From: Muribaculaceae bacterium
GTDB taxonomy: Bacteria > Bacteroidota > Bacteroidia > Bacteroidales > Muribaculaceae
Assembly: GCA_017557625.1 (NCBI GenBank)
Contig: JAFYYG010000017.1
Span: forward strand, 1-64,000
Length of the DNA: 64,000 nucleotides
Reading direction: 5' to 3'
Made by a program: the position numbers and the translations under genes. Positions 38,571 through 48,257 of the stretch are shown piece after piece. The stretch's first letter is position 1; every line of letters begins with the position of its first letter. Under the pieces are notes generated by a model. That model had not been told where the DNA came from. It saw only the letters and a list, made by a program, of their open reading frames with translations, and searched no databases.

Positions 38571-41083
38571 GAAGACTGTTGACAATCACACTGTTGCTTA
38601 GCGCTATTGTGAACACAATGACAGCACAACGAATCATCCACAATTTCCAGAACGTTTCGATGAGCGATGCGCTGAAGTATATCCAACAACAAACGAGCAA
38701 ACATAAAATCATATTCATTTACAACGAACTGGAAGACTTCAAAGTGACCACATCGGTCAAAGGCAAGTCGGTGCCCGATGCCATCAAGCAAGTCATCGGT
38801 TTCTATCCCATCCGCATGACGCAAAGCAAGGACAATGAGATATATATGGAATGTACCCACAAGACCGACCGCCACCTCACCGGCAAGATTGTTGACGAGA
38901 ACGGCTTGCCGTTGGAATTTGCCGATGTGAGACTGCTAAACCCTTCGGATTCTTCTTATATCACGGGAGGTGTGACAAATGCAAGTGGCGTGTTTGTCAT
39001 TCCACTAGACCAACCGAGAGTAATCGCCAAGTTCAGCTACATCGGCTATAAACCGGTTTACAAACTTTGCTCTCGAGAGAATGTAGGCACAATTCAGTTG
39101 CAAATCGAAGCGACCAAACTCGGAGAAGTGACAGTAAAAGGGGAACGCATCTTCTCTAGAACTGAGAATGGTCACCTTATTTATAATATGCCCATGCTGT
39201 TGCAAGTATTTCCTTCCGATAATGCCTACGATGCAATCACTCGCATACCAGGTGTCGCGGAATTTAACGGAAACATCACATTCTCAGGTCAGACAGCAAC
39301 TCTTATAATCAACGGTAAGGCGACCACTCTCACCGCCGAACAAATAGCAGAACGATTGAAACAGATACCAGCAGAAATGTTGGCAAAGGCCGAAGTGATG
39401 CCCTCGGCACCACCTAAATACCATATTCGAGGAATGGCAATTAATATAATCACCAAAGACTTTGCTGGAACAAATCAGTTCTCAGGGCAATTAAATGCGG
39501 GCATAAAACAGCACAAATACACAAGCGGAAGTGCTGGCGGCAGTTTTATCTACAACCATGACAAATTGAGCATGGATGCATCTTACTCTTTAACCGGTGG
39601 CACGGGCTATGGCCAAGCTGAACACAAAGCTAATCATCCGTTAGGTGACAAGCGCATGCTATATTCTGACAAGATAACACAACGAAGCGATGGTATTAAT
39701 CACCAATATCACATAGGAGTGGAATATGCTTTTGCCGATAATCACCGCCTGGGCACTACCTATACTGGGGAATGGAATGGCACTAAGTCAACTAACACCA
39801 CGACTGGCACTGCCAACTCCACCCAGCACTCCACTGAGCACGACTATCTGCACAACGTGGATGTGAGCTATAGCCTCCCGTTCGGTTTGCAATTGGGCGC
39901 ATCTTATACCAACTATCAGAATCCGCGCACCCAGAATCTTGAAGGAGAGATGTATGACACCAACAGAAACCTCTATGTTGACAGCCGACAGAAAGTAGGC
40001 AAATGGCTCTTTACTGCCGACCAAACCCATGTGTTGAAAAACGGCTGGGAACTGAACTATGGTGGCAAAGCACAGTTTACCAATAACAACAGCTACCAGA
40101 CCACGCTTGACGAGAACCTCCAGCCCATTGCCGATGCCACTTCGCGTGTTGATTATGATGAGCGAATTATAAATGCGTATGCTGGTTTCAGCAAGCAGAT
40201 TGGCGAGTCGCTGAACATTGATGCGTCGCTGACCGCCGAGCAATACCATGCTACCAAGTGGAACGAATGGCGCGTTTATCCCCAGTTCAACGTCATGTGG
40301 AACATTAACTCTAAAAACCTGCTAAACCTATCTTTCAGTAGCGAGGCGCAGTACCCTTCCTACTGGAGTACCATGAGCAGCATTTATTATTCATCGGTTT
40401 ATAGTGAGATTTGGGGCAATCCCGACCTGAAACCCATGTCGAATTATGACTTGAATCTCATGTGGCAATTCAATCGTAAATTCACAATCACTGCATTTGC
40501 GACATTTGAGCCTGATTATTTTGTTCAACTGCCTTATCAGCCTAATGACCGCATGGCAGTCATCATGAAGGAGACAAACTTTGAATATTCCAACTGCTAT
40601 GGATTATCGGCTTCAACGCTATTTACTGTGGGCAACTGGCTAAATGGCAATGTGAGTGCGATAGGCCTTTACCGTCACGACAAGAGCAGCAATTTCTTTG
40701 ACTTGCCTTTTAATCGCACGTTCCTCTCGGCAATCATCAGAGGAACTGCTGTGGTCAAACTTTCTCAGCGACATAACTTGCAACTTGTCCTCAATCCATT
40801 CTTTCAGTCAAAAGCCATTCAGGGCGTATATGACATCGACCCACTATTCAGCTTAAATGCCTCACTGCGCTGGACCTCCAATAACGGGAAATGGAGCGTG
40901 ATTGCAAAAGGGAGCAATATTCTCAACAATCACATCACCACACGTTCAAAACAGGGAAACCAAGACTATGATTTAAAACTCTGGATGAACTATGCCAGTG
41001 CATCACTCACCGTCATCTATCGCATCGGCAGCTACAAAGAGAAGAAGCGAAAAGAGGTTGATACGTCCCGTATGGGGTACTAA
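38567..41083 (+). CDS. TonB-dependent-transducer-like outer-membrane receptor (STN domain, PF14905-type barrel)
   Basis: An 838-residue outer-membrane protein. The signal peptide is followed by an STN domain (residues 22-100, NFQNVSMSDALKYIQQQTSKHKIIFIYN), a CarboxypepD_reg-like domain (105-190, LTGKIVDENGLPLEFADVRLL), a plug-like domain (200-300, NAYDAITRIPGVAEFNGNITFSG) and a long beta-barrel. The STN domain is the part that in transducers contacts the anti-sigma factor, here encoded just upstream with a four-base overlap. No SusD partner follows. The ligand is unknown. Confidence 0.85.
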   Translation: MRRLLTITLLLSAIVNTMTAQRIIHNFQNVSMSDALKYIQQQTSKHKIIFIYNELEDFKVTTSVKGKSVPDAIKQVIGFYPIRMTQSKDNEIYMECTHKTDRHLTGKIVDENGLPLEFADVRLLNPSDSSYITGGVTNASGVFVIPLDQPRVIAKFSYIGYKPVYKLCSRENVGTIQLQIEATKLGEVTVKGERIFSRTENGHLIYNMPMLLQVFPSDNAYDAITRIPGVAEFNGNITFSGQTATLIINGKATTLTAEQIAERLKQIPAEMLAKAEVMPSAPPKYHIRGMAINIITKDFAGTNQFSGQLNAGIKQHKYTSGSAGGSFIYNHDKLSMDASYSLTGGTGYGQAEHKANHPLGDKRMLYSDKITQRSDGINHQYHIGVEYAFADNHRLGTTYTGEWNGTKSTNTTTGTANSTQHSTEHDYLHNVDVSYSLPFGLQLGASYTNYQNPRTQNLEGEMYDTNRNLYVDSRQKVGKWLFTADQTHVLKNGWELNYGGKAQFTNNNSYQTTLDENLQPIADATSRVDYDERIINAYAGFSKQIGESLNIDASLTAEQYHATKWNEWRVYPQFNVMWNINSKNLLNLSFSSEAQYPSYWSTMSSIYYSSVYSEIWGNPDLKPMSNYDLNLMWQFNRKFTITAFATFEPDYFVQLPYQPNDRMAVIMKETNFEYSNCYGLSASTLFTVGNWLNGNVSAIGLYRHDKSSNFFDLPFNRTFLSAIIRGTAVVKLSQRHNLQLVLNPFFQSKAIQGVYDIDPLFSLNASLRWTSNNGKWSVIAKGSNILNNHITTRSKQGNQDYDLKLWMNYASASLTVIYRIGSYKEKKRKEVDTSRMGY

Positions 41084-41112
41084 ATTATCCCTTTGGAAAT
41101 ATATTGTTTTTC

Positions 41113-41140
41113 AAAAACCTTGACTTAAATCAAGATTTTT
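41113..41140 (+). terminator. Terminator after the first receptor gene
   Basis: AAAAACCTTGA and TCAAGATTTTT pair (one mismatch) around CTTAAA. The last T run can act as the U-tract. Confidence 0.6.
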
Positions 41141-41241
41141 GCAAAATGTGGTGGTGGAGTGAAACATTATGCCCCACTTGTTACGTCAGTATCATGAAAC
41201 CGCTTGATACGGCAAAGTGTTGAAAAACTAAACAAAATGAT

Positions 41242-43554
41242 ATGAGACGTACAGCTTTATTTATTACAGCGATTTTTATCACTGCCACAATGATGGCAAC
41301 AACCTTCACTGGCATAGTGATTGACGAGAACAACCAACCTTTTCCGTTTGCCAACGTGGTGCTCCTTACGCCTGGCGACAGCACGTTTGTGGCAGGCACC
41401 ACCACTGGAATTGACGGCACATTTGCCATCGAATGCAACTGCAAGCAGGCGATTCTTAAACTTAACTACATCGGTTACGAGACGAGATGTGTGAACGCCA
41501 CGCAGCCAACGCTCGGCACCATCCAGTTGCTGCCCGAAGCCACTAGGCTTGGCGAGGTGGTGGTACACGGCGTGCGACCAACCTTCAAACTCACCACCGA
41601 GGGCATCAAGACCGACGTTGACGGCACGTTGCTGAGCAAGGTGGGAACAGCTAATAAGGTGCTTGAGAACCTTCCTGGCGTGCAGAAGAAGGCCGACGGC
41701 ATTGAGGTCTTCGGCAAAGGCACTCCGCTCATCTACGTGAATGGTCGCCTATTGCGTGACAAGGCCGAACTCGACCAAATCCAAAGCGAGAACATCCAGA
41801 GCGTGGAACTCATCACCAACCCTGGCGCGAAGTACAAAGCCAACGTGGAGAGTGTCATCCTCATCAAGACCAAGCGTCCACAGGGCGAGGGCTTATCGTT
41901 CAACACTACAGCCTCTTATTACCGCAGTCGCAACAATAACCTTGACCTAGGTTTCGACTGGAATTACCGTCACCGCGGACTCGACGTGTTCGGCAGCGTG
42001 TGGTACAATGATAACCATTATTGGCACAGTAGTAATATTACGCTCGATGTGCTCACCGACAAAACATGGCAAATGCTGGAACAGAGCAACGAGAATAACG
42101 TGTATCGGTCACTCTATGCCTCAATAGGTGCTAACTATATTTTCAACGACAACCACGCCATCGGGTTCCGCTACGATACCAAAGGTTGGTTCCTGCATGA
42201 AGGTTCTGGAACTTTTACCGCCGATGTGATAGCAGACGGCGATTTCTATGACCACCTCGACAATACAATAAAATGGGAAGAGAAATCGAATATGCCACAC
42301 ACCCTCAATGCCTACTATAACGGCAAAGTGGGCAAGACGAGCATCGACTTTAATTCTGACTATATGTTTTGGAAAGACCGCACTAATCAGTGGAACGATG
42401 AGATAAGCCAGGAGCAGGAAAGCCGCACGGTTACGAGTCAAAGTGTTGTACGCGCCCAGCTTTGGGCATCGAAGCTGGTGTTGTCGTGGAACTTGTGGGG
42501 CGGCAACCTGCAGGCGGGTGCTGAATATGACCTCACCAATCGCAACGACGATTACATCAACCCCGAACAAGTCGTGCCCACCACCTTCACTGAGCAGCGC
42601 GAACGCAACTATACATTCTTTACTGAGTATTCCCATCCGTTGCCTTTCGGTCAACTGCGCCTGGGTCTGCGCAACGAGAATGTGACCAGCGACTACTATA
42701 ACGCAGGAGTGAAAATTGCTGACCAGAGCAAGGCCTACCACCACATCTTCCCCAGCGTGGGGCTGATGGCACGAGTTGGAAAGGTGCAAATGATGGCGAA
42801 CTATGCAATGAAAATCCAGCGTCCTTACTACTATATGCTCAATGGCGCGGTGACTTATGCCAACCGTTTCACTTGGCAGAGCGGCAATCCTATGCTCAAG
42901 CCGTCGGTCATCAACCAAGCATCGCTGATGGCGATGTGGCGATGGGTGAACGTGATGTTTGACTACAAACGCACTGGCGATGTGATTGTCAACGTAGGCG
43001 AAAGCGTCGAGGGAAGTCCTGAGACAACACTCCTCACACGCGACAATGTAGATCACGCCGATGCTATCCGCGCCATGGTTACGCTAAATCCCAAGTTCGG
43101 TATCTACCAGCCTTCGCTCACTATGGGTTTGATTAAGGATTGGATTAAGATTCCGTCGCCTGTAGGATTCATTAGTCCAAGTAATCCTATTTATTTGGTT
43201 CAGTTCAACAACAGTTTCAAGATTACGCCAACTCTTACCGCACAAGCCAATCTGTCGTTCACCTCAAAAGGCGACAAGGAGAATATGTCACTCACTCGTG
43301 CCAGTTGGTACACTTATATAAGCCTCACCAAGACATTCTTCGATGACCGACTGAGTATTCAGGTTGCCGGACACAACCTGCTTAACTCTCATGAGAATAT
43401 ACGCATTCGCTACGGCACTCGCTCGCTATCCCAAAAGTCAAACAGCGACTCACGCCAACTCGAAGTCACCGTGCGCTACAAGTTCAACGCTACTGGCAGT
43501 AAGTGGCGCGGCAGCGGTGCTGGCGAGGAAGAACGCTCCCGCCTAGGCAAGTAA
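41242..43554 (+). CDS. Outer-membrane receptor-like beta-barrel protein (PF14905 type, no STN)
   Basis: A 770-residue protein with a signal peptide, a CarboxypepD_reg-like domain (TFTGIVIDENNQPFPFANVVLL, residues 21-105), a plug-like region (TANKVLENLPGVQKKADGIEVFGKGTPLIYVNGRLL, about 130-205) and a barrel. It resembles the neighbours at 38567 and 45055 but lacks the STN domain, so it should not signal directly to an anti-sigma factor. It follows the first receptor after a terminator-like hairpin and ends at a strong terminator. No SusD-like partner. The substrate is unknown. Confidence 0.82.
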   Translation: MRRTALFITAIFITATMMATTFTGIVIDENNQPFPFANVVLLTPGDSTFVAGTTTGIDGTFAIECNCKQAILKLNYIGYETRCVNATQPTLGTIQLLPEATRLGEVVVHGVRPTFKLTTEGIKTDVDGTLLSKVGTANKVLENLPGVQKKADGIEVFGKGTPLIYVNGRLLRDKAELDQIQSENIQSVELITNPGAKYKANVESVILIKTKRPQGEGLSFNTTASYYRSRNNNLDLGFDWNYRHRGLDVFGSVWYNDNHYWHSSNITLDVLTDKTWQMLEQSNENNVYRSLYASIGANYIFNDNHAIGFRYDTKGWFLHEGSGTFTADVIADGDFYDHLDNTIKWEEKSNMPHTLNAYYNGKVGKTSIDFNSDYMFWKDRTNQWNDEISQEQESRTVTSQSVVRAQLWASKLVLSWNLWGGNLQAGAEYDLTNRNDDYINPEQVVPTTFTEQRERNYTFFTEYSHPLPFGQLRLGLRNENVTSDYYNAGVKIADQSKAYHHIFPSVGLMARVGKVQMMANYAMKIQRPYYYMLNGAVTYANRFTWQSGNPMLKPSVINQASLMAMWRWVNVMFDYKRTGDVIVNVGESVEGSPETTLLTRDNVDHADAIRAMVTLNPKFGIYQPSLTMGLIKDWIKIPSPVGFISPSNPIYLVQFNNSFKITPTLTAQANLSFTSKGDKENMSLTRASWYTYISLTKTFFDDRLSIQVAGHNLLNSHENIRIRYGTRSLSQKSNSDSRQLEVTVRYKFNATGSKWRGSGAGEEERSRLGK

Positions 43555-43584
43555 TCATTTTACCTGCTTCAATATATATTCTCC

Positions 43585-43618
43585 ATCAGCCGAGGTTGTT
43601 TAAGCCTCGACTGATTTT
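43585..43618 (+). terminator. Terminator before the second sigma-factor unit
   Basis: ATCAGCCGAGG pairs with CCTCGACTGAT (one mismatch) around TTGTTTAAG, followed by TTTT. It separates the two sigma units. Confidence 0.85.
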
Positions 43619-43692
43619 ATATGAATAATAATTTCATTGAATTTGCGTCTTTGCTGTTACGTTTCGGGAGAGATAAACGTCTTTATAGTGAT

Positions 43693-44169
43693 ATGGGACT
43701 CGACTTGATGACATCCTCATTTCTTAACTTGCGCGACAAGTTGCACCGCATCGCTATGCGCTACCTGCAAAGTGATGAGGAGGCAAAAGACGCTCTACAG
43801 GACACTTGGCTCAAATTAAGTGACAAAGGCGAGGTCGATACTTCACAAGAGGCAAAGAACAAACTCGTGGCTGTGCTGAGAAACATCTGCATAGACCGAC
43901 TTAGAAAGGCACGAGAAGTTCCTATCGACACAATCAATTCAAGTGATGTGCCACATTACAACATGGAAACTGAAGATATAGAACGACTTGAACAAATCCT
44001 GCAACAGCAGTTGACTCCATTACAACGGCAGATTTTCAACCTTATCACTCACGATAACCTTGACTACGAACAGATTGCAACGCAAATGTCAATGTCGGTA
44101 GAAGCGGTGAGGATGAACATGAGCCGCATACGCAAAAAAATTCGTGAAACTTTAAATAAGTTGGGCTAA
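43693..44169 (+). CDS. Second ECF-type sigma factor
   Basis: A 158-residue sigma factor from the ATG at 43693. Region 2 is LRDKLHRIAMRYLQSDEEAKDALQDTWLKL, and region 4 is LTPLQRQIFNLITHDNLDYEQIATQMSMSVEAVRMNMSRIRKKIRETL. The frame is open from an ATG at 43621, but that codon lies directly behind a terminator, and a near -7 box (TGAATTTG, 43638-43645) lies inside the extra part; 43693 or 43708 is therefore more likely. The stop codon overlaps the next ATG by one base (TAATG), so the next gene is translationally coupled. Confidence 0.85.
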   Translation: MGLDLMTSSFLNLRDKLHRIAMRYLQSDEEAKDALQDTWLKLSDKGEVDTSQEAKNKLVAVLRNICIDRLRKAREVPIDTINSSDVPHYNMETEDIERLEQILQQQLTPLQRQIFNLITHDNLDYEQIATQMSMSVEAVRMNMSRIRKKIRETLNKLG

Positions 44170-44657
44170 TGAAACATTACGATAATCAATTCACCATAGA
44201 AGAAATAGAAAGACTCTGCCAGCTCTATCTTGACTGCCAACTCTCAGTGTTAGAGGAAACAGAACTGGAATATGTACTGACGCAATGTGATTTTAAGTCT
44301 CCTATCATCAATGAGACAAAAGAATTGATGTCAATCTCACACTCGGTAAAGTTTGCCGAAACAAGAAAAACACGCGGCAGCTTTTGGACGTGGTGGATGA
44401 GCACGGCAGCTTGTGTGGCAATCGCCTTGGGAACCTTCACCCTCTTCCATCACTTCAACAACTCCAACAAAAACTCAAATAATGATTACTGCATTGTCTA
44501 TGTCTCAGGAAAGAGAGTAAACGACGAGGAGGCCCATAAAATCGCAGAGGCCGATGTTGCCAAAATGCAGCAATTCATGCAAACAGTTAACGAGCAAAAA
44601 GCCCAGGAAGAGGCAAAAGTAGAACAATTCATGAACCATATAAATCAATCGAAATGA
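44169..44657 (+). CDS. Probable anti-sigma factor, single-pass membrane protein
   Basis: A 162-residue protein. A cytoplasmic part of about 75 residues is followed by one transmembrane helix (FWTWWMSTAACVAIALGTFTLF, about 77-98) and a short, charged, probably periplasmic tail with a coiled-coil-like end (KMQQFMQTVNEQKAQEEAKVEQF). I do not recognise a named domain. Its position, coupled to a sigma factor by a one-base overlap, and its topology suggest an anti-sigma factor. Unlike the first unit it has no DUF4974-like end, so signal reception must differ. The next gene overlaps it by four bases. Confidence 0.65.
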   Translation: MKHYDNQFTIEEIERLCQLYLDCQLSVLEETELEYVLTQCDFKSPIINETKELMSISHSVKFAETRKTRGSFWTWWMSTAACVAIALGTFTLFHHFNNSNKNSNNDYCIVYVSGKRVNDEEAHKIAEADVAKMQQFMQTVNEQKAQEEAKVEQFMNHINQSK

Positions 44658-45037
44658 AACGTTTAATTATAATATTATTGAGCATCTTCACCGCCATTGC
44701 AGTCTTTGCCAAGCCACCAAAGTTGAATGTGGAAAACCTGTTTGACGGTCGCTTCAACAACAATAAGAGTGTCACCATTTCTATCTATAAGAACAATGGG
44801 AACTACTATCGCGGAATTACCGTCAAGAACAATCCCGACATCATAAATAAGATTGCCTCTGCCATAGAAAAAGATGTGCCGAGAGCGTCAGGCTATTCTG
44901 ACTATCAAGGCAGTGACGGGCAATACACTTCGCTGCAAATCATCAACAACGGAGAGACCATCTACATTGGTCTGCAACGCGACCGTCACGGTGGAGGATT
45001 CTTCTTCATTCAAGGAAAGGAAAAAGCATTCAAATAA
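44654..45037 (+). CDS. Small exported protein, DUF6108-like
   Basis: A 127-residue protein with a signal peptide (IIILLSIFTAIAVFAKP) and a compact mature domain (RFNNNKSVTISIYKNNGNYYRGITV, LQIINNGETIYIGLQRD). It resembles DUF6108 proteins found with sigma/anti-sigma genes in Bacteroidales; this is from memory and moderate. It starts with a four-base overlap (ATGA) on the putative anti-sigma gene and precedes a receptor-like gene, so it may be a periplasmic component of the same signalling unit. Confidence 0.6.
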   Translation: MKRLIIILLSIFTAIAVFAKPPKLNVENLFDGRFNNNKSVTISIYKNNGNYYRGITVKNNPDIINKIASAIEKDVPRASGYSDYQGSDGQYTSLQIINNGETIYIGLQRDRHGGGFFFIQGKEKAFK

Positions 45038-45054
45038 CTTAAAAATAATGTGAT

Positions 45055-47205
45055 ATGAGAAAAATTCAACAAGCCATCGTTTTGATGGCAATGCTTCCTG
45101 TGTCCCTCTACGGACAAGAGCCAAGCGATTCGGCAGCCATTGATTCCATCGCCGATTACTGGGATAAAGTCTTAGAACTCAACGAAGTGGTGGTAGTGGG
45201 GCAGCGCACAGTGCTGAAACAATCGCCCGACCGAATTGTCTATCTCACCAAAAACGACAATTTCGCCAAAGGGCTGAACGGTATTGAAGTGCTTGACCGC
45301 ATTCCGCGAGTATCAGTTGTTAACGACTTGGTGACAGTTGCCGGCAAATCAAATGTCAGGTATATCATTGACGGTCGTCTTTTGGAGATGAGCGATGAAG
45401 CCATCGCCATGCAGCTCAAGAATCTTCAAGCTTCCGGCATCGAGAAGATAGAGCTGCTCACCACTCCCCCATCTAAATATGCCGCTGGTGCCAATGTGGC
45501 ATTCATCAGCATCACTACCCGCAACGAGTCGTTAGGCACTCGGGGTAATGTGTGGGCAAGCGGCAATTTGCGGGAGAGTTTCAACTATATGCTCGGAGGC
45601 AATATGTCGCACACAACCCGCAAAGTGGAATTCTCGGCCGACGCAAACTGGAGTGACATCAAGGGCATTAACGACCTTGACCGCATTTACACATTCGCCG
45701 ACTATGAGAAAAGATCAACTCGCAGCACTCATTTCACTAACAGAACTCACGGCATTAATGGTCTTTTCAAGTACAAGTTCACCGACAGATTGTGCGCTGG
45801 CATCATCGCCAATTTCAGCACAAACCGCCTAAATAGCGAACTTAACGACATAACGGTTGACAAGGAGATTGTCTTCAACTCCTATAACCACTCGCCTTCA
45901 CGACCAAATAACGCCATGACCATGACGGCGTTCACCGATTTGCAGTTGGATGAAAAAGGCAAGATGCTCAGCTTCACCTACAATTTCTTCAATCGCAACA
46001 GCAAGTCATTTTCTGATGTGACAACATCATGGCAAGGCAATGAGTCGAGGCTATCCAACGAAGGTCACAACAAATACCGCATCCATTCGACAAAAATCGA
46101 TGCAACCCTGCCATTCGACGCTTTCAGGATGGAGACAGGAGTTGCGTTCACGAGCATTGGTAACAACACCGCTCTGGATGTTTGTAATTATGAAGCTGGC
46201 GGATGGATTAACGATCCTTTGCAGAGCAACCGATTCAATTATGACGAAAACACCACAGCCGCCTATTTGAGCGCAGAAAAGAACTTTTCTGACTCCTTCT
46301 TCGGCAAACTTGGCCTACGATATGAACACACCGATGTGAAAGGGCATCAGGAGATTGGCAATGAGCGACATAACAATAGCTATGGTCATCTGTTTCCGTC
46401 GCTTAACCTGAGTTGGAACAACCAGGACATAGGGCGTTTCTCGCTTTCATACTCAATGGGAATCACTCGTCCAAATTTCGCCGATCTCAATCCGTTCCGC
46501 TATTACACTACCACCAGCGACTATGTTTCGGGCAATCCCGACCTTAAGCCAAACATCTCTCATAATGCAGAGATAACTTATAGTTTCAAAGGTTTCTATG
46601 CGGTGCTATATAACTCCTACAAACACAACTCCATCGGTTATGTGACTCGTTTCAATGCCGACGGCAGTCAGCAAACAATTCCCGAAAATTGTCTAAACAG
46701 CAATAAGACTGGTCTATATGCCTCTTATAACCGTTCGCTGTTTGACTGGTGGACCATGAACATTGGCGGCGAGGCTTTCCACACTTTCGCAAAATCCAAA
46801 ATTCCCGATTTCAAAGACCTTTACCAAAGCGACTGGAGCGGCAAACTAGAGCTCAACACAACATTTATGCTCAACCGTCAGCGGAATCTTATTTTCAACC
46901 TGCGTTTCAGCCACTATTTCCCTTACAATGAGCGGATGATGCATTATGAATCGATGTCGTTGATAGGCTGCGAGTTGCGCTACATGTTGCTTGACAACCG
47001 CCTCACACTTGTTGCCTCTGTCAGCGACCCGTTTGGCTGGAACATAACTAAATCCACCGCCCTTTATAAAGATTACAGCGTCTATTCACGCAACAATATC
47101 CATTCACATTCAGTACAATTCCGCATCTCCTACACCTTTGGCAGCAACAAGGTCAACAACGTCTATCGCGATTCAAAAGAGCGCGAATCTACCCGTTCTT
47201 ATTGA
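45055..47205 (+). CDS. Outer-membrane receptor-like beta-barrel protein (PF14905 type)
   Basis: A 716-residue exported protein. The signal peptide is followed by a short N-terminus with LNEVVVVGQRTVLKQSPDRIVYL, a plug-like domain (GIEVLDRIPRVSVVNDLVTVAGKSNVRYIIDGRLL) and a large barrel (SLSYSMGITRPNFADLNPFRYYTT). It lacks both the STN and the CarboxypepD_reg domains that precede the plug in the receptor at 38567. It closes the second sigma unit, 17 bases after the small exported protein, with a terminator behind. The ligand is unknown. Confidence 0.82.
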   Translation: MRKIQQAIVLMAMLPVSLYGQEPSDSAAIDSIADYWDKVLELNEVVVVGQRTVLKQSPDRIVYLTKNDNFAKGLNGIEVLDRIPRVSVVNDLVTVAGKSNVRYIIDGRLLEMSDEAIAMQLKNLQASGIEKIELLTTPPSKYAAGANVAFISITTRNESLGTRGNVWASGNLRESFNYMLGGNMSHTTRKVEFSADANWSDIKGINDLDRIYTFADYEKRSTRSTHFTNRTHGINGLFKYKFTDRLCAGIIANFSTNRLNSELNDITVDKEIVFNSYNHSPSRPNNAMTMTAFTDLQLDEKGKMLSFTYNFFNRNSKSFSDVTTSWQGNESRLSNEGHNKYRIHSTKIDATLPFDAFRMETGVAFTSIGNNTALDVCNYEAGGWINDPLQSNRFNYDENTTAAYLSAEKNFSDSFFGKLGLRYEHTDVKGHQEIGNERHNNSYGHLFPSLNLSWNNQDIGRFSLSYSMGITRPNFADLNPFRYYTTTSDYVSGNPDLKPNISHNAEITYSFKGFYAVLYNSYKHNSIGYVTRFNADGSQQTIPENCLNSNKTGLYASYNRSLFDWWTMNIGGEAFHTFAKSKIPDFKDLYQSDWSGKLELNTTFMLNRQRNLIFNLRFSHYFPYNERMMHYESMSLIGCELRYMLLDNRLTLVASVSDPFGWNITKSTALYKDYSVYSRNNIHSHSVQFRISYTFGSNKVNNVYRDSKERESTRSY

Positions 47206-47234
47206 CAACTCAACCTACACCTGCTTCAACTTCA

Positions 47235-47268
47235 AAAACGTGCTTCAAATGCTGTGAAGTGCGTTTTT
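47235..47268 (+). terminator. Terminator after the second receptor unit
   Basis: AAAACGTGCTTCA pairs with TGAAGTGCGTTTT (two T-G pairs) around a seven-base loop and ends in TTTTT. Confidence 0.8.
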
Positions 47269-47339
47269 GATTATCTATTTGATTCTTGGGCAATTTTTTA
47301 TTACTCTATACGTTATTATATAATAATTACAAGAAAAAA

Positions 47340-48257
47340 ATGAGAAGTATTAAAAAGATATTGCTGACTGCTGTGGCAGCGTTTTGTTGCCTGGGTGTTA
47401 GTGCACAGGAGTTGAATTGCACCTTTGATGTAGACTCTAAAAAGGTGAAAAATGCCAACAAGGACATTTTCAACACTTTGAAGGAAGCTGTCAACGAGTA
47501 CCTCAACACCACTGTGTGGACCGATGCGCAGTTTGCTGTCAACGAAAAGATTGAGTGCAAGATGTTCTTGACAGTCGCCGAGTATGACGAGTCAAACGGC
47601 ACAATGAAGGGCGATCTTCAGATTCAGAGTTCGCGACCAGTGTATAACAGCACTTATACCACTACCCTTATCAACTTCAAGGACACCCGCGTGGAGTTCA
47701 CCTACGACAATAACGAGCAGCTCATCTATAATGAACAGGAGATGCAGAGCAATCTCACGGCGATTCTAAACTTCTATGCGTTACTTGTCATTGCGATAGA
47801 TTTCGACTCTTTCGCACCCAACGGCGGCGACCCTTACTACGATAAGTTGGAGAACATCGTACGAATGGCACAAAGCAGCGGCGAGAGCGGCTGGAAAGCC
47901 TTTGAGGACTCAAAGAACCGCAGTGCGATTTTGAGTGCCTATACCGACAAGCAGACATCAGCCATCCGTGATGTAATCTACAACTACCATCGCCAAGGAC
48001 TCGACCAGATGGTGACCAGCGTTGACAAAGGCCGAGCAACCATCACCCAGCAGATGGAGACTCTGAAATCAATCTACGACGTAGCGCCAATGTCGGTTTG
48101 CCTATCAATGTTCAAAGATGCCAAACTTGACGAGCTAGTGAACATCTACTCCAAGGCCAACAGCACCGAGAAGGAAAAAGTCTATGAGTTGCTCTATCCC
48201 CTCTATCCAACCGAGACCGAACGCCTAAACAAAATCAAAAACACGGAGCAGAGATAA
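47340..48257 (+). CDS. porD: DUF4835 family protein (PorD, type IX secretion)
   Basis: A 305-residue exported protein from the ATG at 47340. The signal peptide (ILLTAVAAFCCLGVSAQ) leads to a DUF4835 body: QELNCTFDVDS near the N-terminus, FNTLKEAVNEYLNTTVWTDAQF, SSRPVYNSTYTTTLINFKD, ALLVIAIDFDSFAPNGGDPYY near 160, and SMFKDAKLDELVNIYSKA near the end. This family is annotated as PorD, a periplasmic factor of the type IX secretion system; the symbol rests on that equation. It normally lies between coaBC and recN in Bacteroidales, but here coaBC is 10 kb away. Its stop codon starts a heptad array. Confidence 0.8.
   Translation: MRSIKKILLTAVAAFCCLGVSAQELNCTFDVDSKKVKNANKDIFNTLKEAVNEYLNTTVWTDAQFAVNEKIECKMFLTVAEYDESNGTMKGDLQIQSSRPVYNSTYTTTLINFKDTRVEFTYDNNEQLIYNEQEMQSNLTAILNFYALLVIAIDFDSFAPNGGDPYYDKLENIVRMAQSSGESGWKAFEDSKNRSAILSAYTDKQTSAIRDVIYNYHRQGLDQMVTSVDKGRATITQQMETLKSIYDVAPMSVCLSMFKDAKLDELVNIYSKANSTEKEKVYELLYPLYPTETERLNKIKNTEQR

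Noticed and set aside
37390-47205. Sigma/receptor island as a polysaccharide utilisation locus
   Set aside because: No SusD-like lipoprotein, glycoside hydrolase or hybrid two-component sensor lies in it.
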